Source: Anaerolineales bacterium UBA6663 (GTDB taxonomy: Bacteria > Chloroflexota > Anaerolineae > Anaerolineales > UBA6663). Taken from it: 27,513 bases of DNA. The notes below the pieces were generated by a model, which saw nothing but the letters and a program-made list of their open reading frames with translations, was not told the origin of the DNA and did not search any database. The stretch lies in NCBI GenBank assembly GCA_002455335.1, contig DKKP01000322.1, forward strand, positions 499 through 28,011, written 5' to 3'. Of the stretch, positions 6,430 through 14,923 are shown piece by piece (the stretch's first letter is position 1; every line of letters starts with the position of its first letter). Both the position numbers and the translations under genes were made by a program.

Positions 6430-7689
6430 ATGAATACGGATACGGCGCGACGCCGATTGGGCGGTTTGGGGGTTGGGCTGGTCTGTTGCCTTCTGGCGCT
6501 GGCCGCGAGCGGCTCCCTGCCCGTGCGTGGACAGTCTGGACCCGAAATCAGGTCCACGCCTCCGCCAGAGTATGTGTTTGGCGAGCCGCTGACGTTCTCG
6601 ATCGAGGCTCAGGGCAACCAGGCGATTGTCAAGGCTGAACTCTACGTCAAAACGGCCGACAACGCGCGCACGTTCATCGGGCTTGCGCAATTCGTCAGTG
6701 CGACCGAGATCCGTGGAACCTATCAGCTCGATCCGACTCAGAGATCTCTGAGCGCCTTCACACCCGTGACGTATTGGTGGGAGGTGACGGACGCCGCAGG
6801 CGCCACGGCCCGCTCGGATCCGGCGACGTTCACGTACGCCGACACGCGGTTTGAATGGAAGACGTTGGAAAGCGCCGACGGGCGGCTTGCCGTGCACTGG
6901 TATGCCGACGACAGCTCCCTTGGCCAAACAGCACTCGACGCGGCACTCAGCGGCTACGCGAGTGGACGCGGGCTGCTGCCCGGGGCCGAACTCAACCGGG
7001 CCGAGGTGTATGTGTACAGTACGCTTGCCGACGCGCGATTGGCGCTCGACTCGGCAAGCCCGCTATGGGTGGGCGGCTACGCCAACCCGATCGCCAATGC
7101 CGCGGTCGTCATTGCCGATCCTTCTACACCAGATGCGGCAAGCAGCCTGGCGCGTGATATCCCCCACGAATTGATGCATCTCCTGGCCGCTGCTGCTGTC
7201 GCTGGCCAACCGCAAAACGTGCCGACCTGGTACAGCGAGGGTCTGGCCCAACTCAACGAGCCGACGCCCGATCCCGATGACTCGGCAGTTCTTGCTGCTG
7301 CACGCGCCGAGGGGCGGCTCCATGCGCTCGAAGATTACTGCGGGCCCTTCCCCGCGGATGTCGCCGAGGCCCGCCTGGCCTATGCCCACAGCGCAGCCGT
7401 CGTCAGGCATATCCGAAACCAGTACGGCGCCACGCGGCTGGCCGAGCTGCTGGCCGCTTACGCCGGCGGGCGTTCGTGCGAGGCCGGTGTCAGCGACGCC
7501 CTCGGCCTGACCCTCTCCGGCCTCGACCAGGCCTGGCAGGGTAGCCCGGCAGTGACGCCGGCCGTCGCGCTCACCGACTCAGCGGCCGGCTGGGTGGTAT
7601 TGGCGTTGATTGTCGGGTTCATCTCACCGCTCACACTCCTGGTGACGCTCGGCACCCTCCCGGTCGGCCGGTCGCTCACGTCGCGATGA
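6430..7689 (+). CDS. Membrane-anchored MA-like zinc metallopeptidase
   Basis: 419 residues. An N-terminal signal sequence (LGGLGVGLVCCLLALAASGSL) is followed by a beta-sandwich-like region (about residues 40-140, ending DPATFTYADTRFEW), then a domain of the peptidase MA-like type (gluzincin). The zinc motif is HELMH at 246-250, with the third ligand expected in WYSEGLAQL about 25 residues later; a helical region ending in LSGLDQAWQG follows, as is usual in this family. A C-terminal hydrophobic helix (WVVLALIVGFISPLTLLVTL) anchors it, so the catalytic domain should face outside the cell. Substrate unknown. It stops one base before the -10 of the acylphosphatase gene. Confidence 0.85.
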   Translation: MNTDTARRRLGGLGVGLVCCLLALAASGSLPVRGQSGPEIRSTPPPEYVFGEPLTFSIEAQGNQAIVKAELYVKTADNARTFIGLAQFVSATEIRGTYQLDPTQRSLSAFTPVTYWWEVTDAAGATARSDPATFTYADTRFEWKTLESADGRLAVHWYADDSSLGQTALDAALSGYASGRGLLPGAELNRAEVYVYSTLADARLALDSASPLWVGGYANPIANAAVVIADPSTPDAASSLARDIPHELMHLLAAAAVAGQPQNVPTWYSEGLAQLNEPTPDPDDSAVLAAARAEGRLHALEDYCGPFPADVAEARLAYAHSAAVVRHIRNQYGATRLAELLAAYAGGRSCEAGVSDALGLTLSGLDQAWQGSPAVTPAVALTDSAAGWVVLALIVGFISPLTLLVTLGTLPVGRSLTSR

Positions 7690-7695
7690 TAGAAT
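7690..7695 (+). promoter_or_regulatory. -10 element TAGAAT for acylphosphatase gene
   Basis: TAGAAT is followed by seven bases and then ATG 7703, without a Shine-Dalgarno site. The spacing fits a leaderless start and selects ATG 7703 over the adjoining in-frame TTG at 7700. Confidence 0.5.
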
Positions 7696-7702
7696 CGAGT
7701 TG

Positions 7703-7987
7703 ATGTCAGCCGAGCACGTGCGATTACACGCGACGGTAAGCGGCCGGGTCCAGGGCGTGGGGTTCAGGTACTCGGCTCAGGATGTCGCCCGACGTTTGGG
7801 GCTGACGGGTTGGGTCCGCAACCTCCGGGGCGGCCAGGTCGAGATCGTGGCCGAAGGCCGTCGCGCCGTGGTTGAGGAGTTCGAGCGATTCCTGCGACAG
7901 GGCCCAACCGCTGCGCGTGTCACAGCCGTTGAGACAGTCTGGTCGGCCGCATCGGGCGAGTACGTGTCTTTCGGCGTCAAGGGCTAA
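7703..7987 (+). CDS. acyP: Acylphosphatase
   Basis: A 94-residue protein of the usual acylphosphatase size, hydrolysing the carboxyl-phosphate bond of acyl phosphates such as carbamoyl phosphate and 1,3-bisphosphoglycerate in the cytosol. The signature GRVQGVGFRYSAQ holds the phosphate-binding loop and catalytic R22; the second signature GWVRNLRGGQVEIVAEG holds the water-orienting N40. The C-terminus (EYVSFGVKG) is the expected last strand. No residue is missing. It stops 18 bp before the FecR-domain gene, which has its own ribosome binding site (AAGG at 7996-7999), so the two are probably co-transcribed. Confidence 0.96.
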   Translation: MSAEHVRLHATVSGRVQGVGFRYSAQDVARRLGLTGWVRNLRGGQVEIVAEGRRAVVEEFERFLRQGPTAARVTAVETVWSAASGEYVSFGVKG

Positions 7988-8005
7988 GGACGCCCAAGGT
8001 GCAGT

Positions 8006-9283
8006 GTGTCTGTCTTACGAACGAATCCCAACGTCGTCGCCTGGTCGACGATCATCGGCGCCTTTGCGATCTTCCTCTCGTTGAGCGGTGGCATCGTCTA
8101 TGGTTCGTACTGGTGGCTGACGGCATCGACGATCAGCCCGCAGATCGGGCTGACGGGCCGCAACGTCCAGGTACAGCGACCCAACCGCACCCAATACGAG
8201 GTCAATGTCACGACGGTCCCGGTGTCGTCGCGGATCGTCACAGAGAGCACCCTGACCAGCCAGGGCCAGCTGGCCTTCCTGGCGCAGCCCACAAACGGCG
8301 CAACAGGGGCCGAGCAGGCGCCGCTGGCGGTGATCACGTTGTTCGAGAATACGAGCGTCGAGATCACCAAGGCGATCGTTCCGCAGTTTCCGACACTCAA
8401 CGCCAACCCGAACGTGATCGAATTGCGGGTGACGACCGGTCGGATCCGCATCACAACCAGCCTGAATCAGAGCCGCGCCACGATCATCCGCATCGTCTCG
8501 ACCTCCGGCATCACCGAGATCTCGCAACCGGGATCGAGCATCTCGGTCGAGGTCGGGGCGGCCAACACCCGTGCCACGGTCCGTGAAGGGGCTGCACTCC
8601 TGGATGGCGCAAACGGCCAGCTCTTGCTTGGCCCGGACGAAAGCGGCGAGATCCGCGCCGATGGCCTGCTCGAGGGCCCGACCAAGAACGAACTGAACCT
8701 GATCGCCAACGGCGATTTCGCTCAACCGCTCGACACGACCTGGCAGGTCAGCGCACCGACGCCGGGTTCGGGCGACCCACCGGCGCGTGTCTCGTTGGCG
8801 TCGAGCACCTCGGGCCTTCCGGCGATCCGCTTCCAGAGCCGATCCTTCGATTACAACGAGGCCCGCATCCGACAGGACCTCAACCTGAATGTCAGCGACT
8901 TCACGTCACTGCGCCTCCAGGTCGACGTCTTGATTCACAGTCAGGATCTGTACAACTGCGGCGACAAGGGCACCGAGTGCCCGATCATGCTGCGATTGGT
9001 GTATCTCGATGAGGTTGGCAATCAGCAGCAGTGGATTCAGGGGTTCTACGCGCTGTACAGCCCGAGCGTCGGCAAGACCTACTGCGCCGACTGCGCGCTG
9101 CCACGACCGGTGCATGAACAGCTCCGGCCGAGCGAATGGACCAACTGGCAATCGCCAGAACTGCTGTCTTTTCTGCGACTTGTCGAACGACCCATGTCGG
9201 TGCTGCTGTATGTCGAGGTCACGGCCTCGGGACACACCTTCGATAGCGAGGTAAGCCAGATTCAACTGCTGGCGACCGAATAA
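8006..9283 (+). CDS. FecR-domain membrane protein with C-terminal beta-sandwich-like region
   Basis: 425 residues from GTG 8006 (AAGGT upstream). A single N-terminal transmembrane helix (WSTIIGAFAIFLSLSGGIVYGSYWWL) is followed by a FecR-like beta region (about 50-225): VSSRIVTESTLTSQGQLAF, NTSVEITKAIVPQFP, then GSSISVEVGAANTRATVREGAALL. FecR proteins normally sense a signal and control an ECF sigma factor, but in many bacteria the domain occurs without one, in surface proteins. The segment from LIANGDFAQPLDTTWQVS onward resembles a carbohydrate-binding, galactose-binding-like jelly roll, with four Cys (YNCGDKGTEC, YCADCALP) that could form disulfides. No sigma factor or TonB receptor is adjacent. 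The last 22 bp overlap the 3' end of the opposing gene. Confidence 0.75.
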   Translation: MSVLRTNPNVVAWSTIIGAFAIFLSLSGGIVYGSYWWLTASTISPQIGLTGRNVQVQRPNRTQYEVNVTTVPVSSRIVTESTLTSQGQLAFLAQPTNGATGAEQAPLAVITLFENTSVEITKAIVPQFPTLNANPNVIELRVTTGRIRITTSLNQSRATIIRIVSTSGITEISQPGSSISVEVGAANTRATVREGAALLDGANGQLLLGPDESGEIRADGLLEGPTKNELNLIANGDFAQPLDTTWQVSAPTPGSGDPPARVSLASSTSGLPAIRFQSRSFDYNEARIRQDLNLNVSDFTSLRLQVDVLIHSQDLYNCGDKGTECPIMLRLVYLDEVGNQQQWIQGFYALYSPSVGKTYCADCALPRPVHEQLRPSEWTNWQSPELLSFLRLVERPMSVLLYVEVTASGHTFDSEVSQIQLLATE

Positions 9284-10362
9284 ACCGCGCGGTCGCCGAG
9301 ACCCAGTGCGATCGCCGTCAACCGTTCGGGCGTGGCGTTCCAGGCGGCACCCCGACCGGCCGTGAACGCGGCCCCCACGCCGGGCAGCGCCTGCACAGTT
9401 TCGAGGAAGCGCACACACTGCTCGGCCCGGATGGGCTCTGTCTCGGTCGCATCGATCGGTCCGAAGCCGGTGATCAGCATCAGGTGATCGGGCCAGGCCT
9501 GGCGCGCCAGCCAGGGCGCGAGCCCGCCGGAGACGCTGAACAACTCGCGCCCATCGCGCCACGGCGCGCGCACGGCAAGCCAATCACACCCGGCCCCCAT
9601 GGGCTCGAATCCCTCCGGCCCTACACCATCGGCGATCGCCGCTAACCAGTCGGGGGCCAGCCCCGGCCAGCCCAGGCGCAACTCGGGGAAGAGACGTCGC
9701 AACAGCGCCGCCGCCTGCCCCCACCACTCTCGAAACGCCTCAGGCGAACGCCAGGTCGCGCCCCACCCACCTTGCCGCAGATTGGGCTCAGGGCAGAGCT
9801 CGAGCAGACGCGCCCCTTGTTGATACCAGCTGCCCAGGGCCGTGGCCAGCTCGGTCACAAACGCCTGCGGGGTTTCGGATCGGCCCGACGTCGGCGAGGC
9901 GCTGAGCACCACCAGGGTCTCCGGCGCCTGCTCGGCGAGCACACGCGGCAGCAGTCCGCTCAGTTGCACAGGGACACGCACGGCAGTAGCGCGGCCGGCG
10001 GTCAGGCTCGCGAGTTGAGCGACAGGCGCTCCGCTCGAGAGAGTCGCGCCGACGCGCAACGGCCCCGGCGTCCACCAACGCGGCCAGCGGAAACCCGGCC
10101 CGCGATGGCCCGCCCAAACCTCCTGAAAGGCAGCCGGATCAGACACCGTGAGCCGATCAACCCTGAGCCCAGGATACCGCTCGGCGAACCAGGCCACCCA
10201 CGGGTCCGCGGATGCCGGGCCAAGGACGAGGATCCGTTGCCCGGGAAAGCCAAAACGTGCCGCCGCCTCGGGGTCGGCGGTGACCAGGGCGACCTCGCCA
10301 GCCCCGGGTTGAGCGGTCGACCAGGCTTCAAGATCATCGGGCGGCACGAAGAAGACAAGCAT
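9262..10362 (-). CDS. Probable TIM-barrel glycoside-hydrolase-like protein
   Basis: About 366 residues if it starts at ATG 10362; TTG starts at 10392 or 10401 are also in frame, and no Shine-Dalgarno site decides. There is no signal peptide. The order of strands and motifs fits a (beta/alpha)8 glycosidase: VRVPVQLSGLLP, ETLVVLSASP, LLELCPEPN (acidic residue before Pro-Asn at a strand end, like the general acid/base of clan A enzymes), FPELRLGWPGLAP, CDWLAVRAPW, HLMLITGFGPIDATE (possible second acid) and VGAAFTAGRG. I cannot assign a GH family, and it may be catalytically inactive. Its 3' end overlaps the FecR gene tail to tail; it is divergent from mdh. Confidence 0.6.
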   Translation of the reverse strand: MLVFFVPPDDLEAWSTAQPGAGEVALVTADPEAAARFGFPGQRILVLGPASADPWVAWFAERYPGLRVDRLTVSDPAAFQEVWAGHRGPGFRWPRWWTPGPLRVGATLSSGAPVAQLASLTAGRATAVRVPVQLSGLLPRVLAEQAPETLVVLSASPTSGRSETPQAFVTELATALGSWYQQGARLLELCPEPNLRQGGWGATWRSPEAFREWWGQAAALLRRLFPELRLGWPGLAPDWLAAIADGVGPEGFEPMGAGCDWLAVRAPWRDGRELFSVSGGLAPWLARQAWPDHLMLITGFGPIDATETEPIRAEQCVRFLETVQALPGVGAAFTAGRGAAWNATPERLTAIALGLGDRAVYSVASS

Positions 10363-10404
10363 GTCTGTTGGTCCAGCGAGCAGAGCCCACAACAGCTCCA
10401 ATGA

Positions 10405-10410
10405 TACAAT
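10405..10410 (+). promoter_or_regulatory. -10 element TACAAT upstream of mdh
   Basis: TACAAT lies about 80 bp upstream of the mdh start. It overlaps a minus-strand TATCAT (10406-10401) that could serve the divergent glycosidase-like gene. Confidence 0.4.
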
Positions 10411-10491
10411 GACCTCGCATCGAAGCTGTTACATCATGGGCTGCGGATGACCTGATCGTCCGCGAGATCAACCATTGAGGAGCACCCGAAC

Positions 10492-11427
10492 ATGAGAAAG
10501 AAAGTCACCGTCGTCGGCGCCGGCAATGTCGGCGCGTCGTGCGCGCTCTGGCTGGCGCAGCGCGGCATCTGCGATGTCGTGCTTGTAGATGCCGAGATCG
10601 CCAAGACCGCGCCGGTCGGCAAGTCGCTCGACCTGCTGCAGGCCGCGCCGATCGTCGGCTACAACGCCCGCATCATGGGCACGGCCAACGGCTCGTACGA
10701 AGGCACAGAGAACTCCGACGTGATCGTGATCACGGCCGGCTTCCCGCGCAAGCCAGGGATGAGCCGCGAGGATCTGGTGAGCGCCAATCAGGGCATCATC
10801 ACCGACGTGCTCGGCAAGGCCTTGGCGAAATCGCCCAACGCGTACATCGTCGTGGTGACCAACCCGCTCGACTCGATGACCTACCTGGCTTACAAGCTCT
10901 CGGGGCTGCCCAAGCACCGCGTGATGGGCCAGGCCGGCATCCTCGACAGCGCCCGCATGGCGGCCTTCATCGCGCTCGAGATGAACGTCTCGATCGAGAA
11001 CGTCCAGACCGTGGTGCTCGGTGGACACGGCGACGAGATGGTGCCGCTCACCCGGTACTCGACGGTCTTCGGCCGCCCGATCACCGAGTGGCTCTCGCCC
11101 GAGAAGGTCAACGCCATCGTCGATCGCACCCGCAAGGGCGGCGGCGAGATCGTCAACCTGCTCGGCACCTCGGCCTACTATGCGCCGGGCGCCGCTGCGG
11201 CCCGCATGGCCGAGGCGATCCTGCTCGACAGCAAGCTGATCGTGCCGGCCTCTGCCTACCTCGAAGGCGAGTTCGGCTACAACGACATCTACTTTGGCGT
11301 GCCGGTCAAGCTCGGCGCAGGCGGCGTTGAGGAGATCCTCCAGTTCCCGCTCACCGACGAAGAGAAGGCCATGGCCGACAAGTCGGTCAAGCTCATCCGC
11401 GAGACGATGGGCGCGCTCAAGTTCTAG
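10492..11427 (+). CDS. mdh: Malate dehydrogenase (LDH-like type)
   Basis: 311 residues; NAD-dependent interconversion of malate and oxaloacetate in the TCA cycle. The dinucleotide motif GAGNVG is at 9-14, with D33 at the end of the second strand favouring NAD over NADP. The substrate loop GFPRKPGMSR carries R86 and R92; R86 at the specificity position marks malate rather than lactate dehydrogenase. VTNPLDSMTY (N124), R155 in LDSAR, and catalytic H179 in GGHGDEM are all present. The length is normal for the LDH-like bacterial MDH found in Chloroflexota and Bacteroidota. The start is fixed by GAGGAG at 10477-10482. The gene stands alone between a divergent gene and a strong hairpin. Confidence 0.97.
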   Translation: MRKKVTVVGAGNVGASCALWLAQRGICDVVLVDAEIAKTAPVGKSLDLLQAAPIVGYNARIMGTANGSYEGTENSDVIVITAGFPRKPGMSREDLVSANQGIITDVLGKALAKSPNAYIVVVTNPLDSMTYLAYKLSGLPKHRVMGQAGILDSARMAAFIALEMNVSIENVQTVVLGGHGDEMVPLTRYSTVFGRPITEWLSPEKVNAIVDRTRKGGGEIVNLLGTSAYYAPGAAAARMAEAILLDSKLIVPASAYLEGEFGYNDIYFGVPVKLGAGGVEEILQFPLTDEEKAMADKSVKLIRETMGALKF

Positions 11428-11443
11428 CACCGACCCACTCAAC

Positions 11444-11493
11444 GACGAAAGACGAAGGACGAAGGCTGATTAACCTTCGTCCTTCGTCTTTCG
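11444..11493 (+). terminator. 20-bp perfect hairpin made of heptamer repeats, probable terminator of mdh
   Basis: Three 7-bp units (GACGAAA, GACGAAG, GACGAAG, 11444-11464) are followed by an 8-nt loop and the exact inverted copy. Arms 11446-11465 and 11474-11493 are fully complementary over 20 bp. It begins 16 bp after the mdh stop. It has no clean T-run, so it may act as an mRNA 3'-end stabiliser instead of, or as well as, a terminator. Confidence 0.75.
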
Positions 11494-11511
11494 ACCTTCG
11501 GCAATCCCACT

Positions 11512-12102
11512 ATGTCGCCGTACACAGTCAACGGGATCGTGATCGCGCACAACGGCCACTTCATCCTGGTCTATGGCAGCGAGCTCCAAGCGCTTGGCGC
11601 CCCGGTGATCGGCGCGCCTGTCGAGCTGCGGCCCGGCTACCGGCTGTGGGAGGCACCGACCTATCTGCTCCCGCAGACCGTGATCGACGACATCGGGCAG
11701 GAATTCGTGGCGCCCGATGTATATGACTGGATCGAGGAGCGCGGCGATTTGTATCCACGCTCAGAGGCCTATGGCTGTCTTCCGGACGGTAAGCCGGCCG
11801 GATACGTCATCAAAGCGCTCGACCTCACTCAGCTCCGAGCCTTTGCGGGTGCGCCCGGTGGGCAGGGCCCTTACCTGTCGCTGTCGTTGGCGATTGAGGC
11901 CGAGGCCGTGCCCGACGACTTCGCCGTGACGCCGGTCGCCTGCCCTGTGCCCTTGCTCGCCCGCGCCCTGCCCACCTACCGACTCGCACCCGGCACCTTT
12001 GGCGCGATCGGCGCCGCGATCCTCAATCAGTTGCTCAACTCCCGCCGGCGCGACTTCCAACTCACCTTCGACGAGCTCGACGACATGCTCGGTGACGCCT
12101 GA
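11512..12102 (+). CDS. Protein of unknown function, 196 aa
   Basis: The start is ATG 11512, 18 bp after the heptamer hairpin, with no obvious Shine-Dalgarno site. The product is soluble-looking, acidic, and without signal peptide or membrane helix. Visible segments include NGIVIAHNGHFILVYGSEL at the N-terminus, an aromatic/acidic middle part (APDVYDWIEERGDLYPRSEAYG), VIKALDLTQLRAFAG, and a C-terminal helix ending in FDELDDMLGDA. Codon usage matches its neighbours. I do not recognise a family. It is convergent with the surface-protein gene, the stops being 27 bp apart around a duplicated heptamer (TGACGCC) that includes its own stop codon. Confidence 0.7.
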   Translation: MSPYTVNGIVIAHNGHFILVYGSELQALGAPVIGAPVELRPGYRLWEAPTYLLPQTVIDDIGQEFVAPDVYDWIEERGDLYPRSEAYGCLPDGKPAGYVIKALDLTQLRAFAGAPGGQGPYLSLSLAIEAEAVPDDFAVTPVACPVPLLARALPTYRLAPGTFGAIGAAILNQLLNSRRRDFQLTFDELDDMLGDA

Positions 12103-12108
12103 CGCCTG
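12093..12108 (+). repeat. Two-copy heptamer TGACGCC at a gene end
   Basis: TGACGCC TGACGCC TG; the TGA of the second copy is the stop codon of the 196-aa protein. Alone it would be unremarkable; it is listed because similar 7-bp units occur in other spacers of this window. Confidence 0.5.
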
Positions 12109-12129
12109 TCCGCCGCCCGTCCCACGCGT

Positions 12130-14567
<2,438 letters not shown>

Positions 14568-14571
<4 letters not shown>

Positions 14572-14804
14572 GCACTTTCTCCTTTGCACCAGTTGATGAG
14601 GTCCGGGTCTGCCTCCGTCGAGCCAGCCGGCGACGTCGCCTCTCCGGTCAGATGTCGCCAGAGCTCTTCGGCCGACTTGAAAAGCAGGGATTGCGATCCG
14701 TCGATCGGGCGCAGGCTGCCACGCCACTCGCCTGGCGGAACCAGGTGGCTGGGTTCCTGCCAGATGCGGATCACGTACACGGCGGCGCGCCGGGGGTCGG
14801 CCAT
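14568..14804 (-). CDS. 78-aa WRGS small protein between SARP regulator and surface protein
   Basis: 78 residues from ATG 14804. The pattern AAVYVIRIWQEPSH...WRGSLRPIDGSQSLLFKSAEELWRHLTG (W27-S30 at its centre) is, as far as I recall, shared by many short proteins in Chloroflexota of the form V-IRIW-E...WRGS-E...F-s-EEL, often next to large regulators; no function is known to me. The predicted fold is strand-strand-helix. Its stop overlaps the start of the beta-helix gene (ATGA, 14571-14568), and the ribosome binding site of that gene lies inside its coding sequence, so translation of the two is probably coupled. It lies 119 bp downstream of the SARP gene. No ribosome binding site is evident at its own start. 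Confidence 0.75.
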
Positions 14805-14849
14805 CGCGACATTGTGGGCCCTGACCGTCCCAAAATCGTCCCGGCGGCA

Positions 14850-14870
14850 GGCCGCGGCTAGGAGCCGGCC
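14850..14870 (-). promoter_or_regulatory. GC-rich hairpin in the SARP to small-protein spacer
   Basis: The 119-bp spacer holds a GC-rich fold: GGCCGGCT (14870-14863) pairs with AGCCGCGGCC (14859-14850) with a 2-nt bulge and 3-nt loop. It might attenuate or process the transcript between the regulator and its downstream genes. I see no convincing promoter in the spacer. Confidence 0.3.
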
Positions 14871-14923
14871 CGGCGCGAGGCCATCTCTCGTTTTCGGGCG
14901 TCAATCCAAGGCGAGGATTTGGC

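Noticed and set aside
6388..6927. N-terminal extension of the AlkZ-related frame
   Set aside because: It lies antisense to the metallopeptidase signal and N-terminal region and is Arg-rich; a promoter ends just before ATG 6387.
10492..11427. Lactate dehydrogenase as alternative identity
   Set aside because: The specificity position in the active-site loop is Arg (R86, GFPRKPG), which marks malate dehydrogenase.
14805..14923. SARP and WRGS protein as one gene broken by a frameshift
   Set aside because: The SARP protein ends after complete TPR repeats, and the small protein has its own compact pattern; the spacer has no coding look in any frame.
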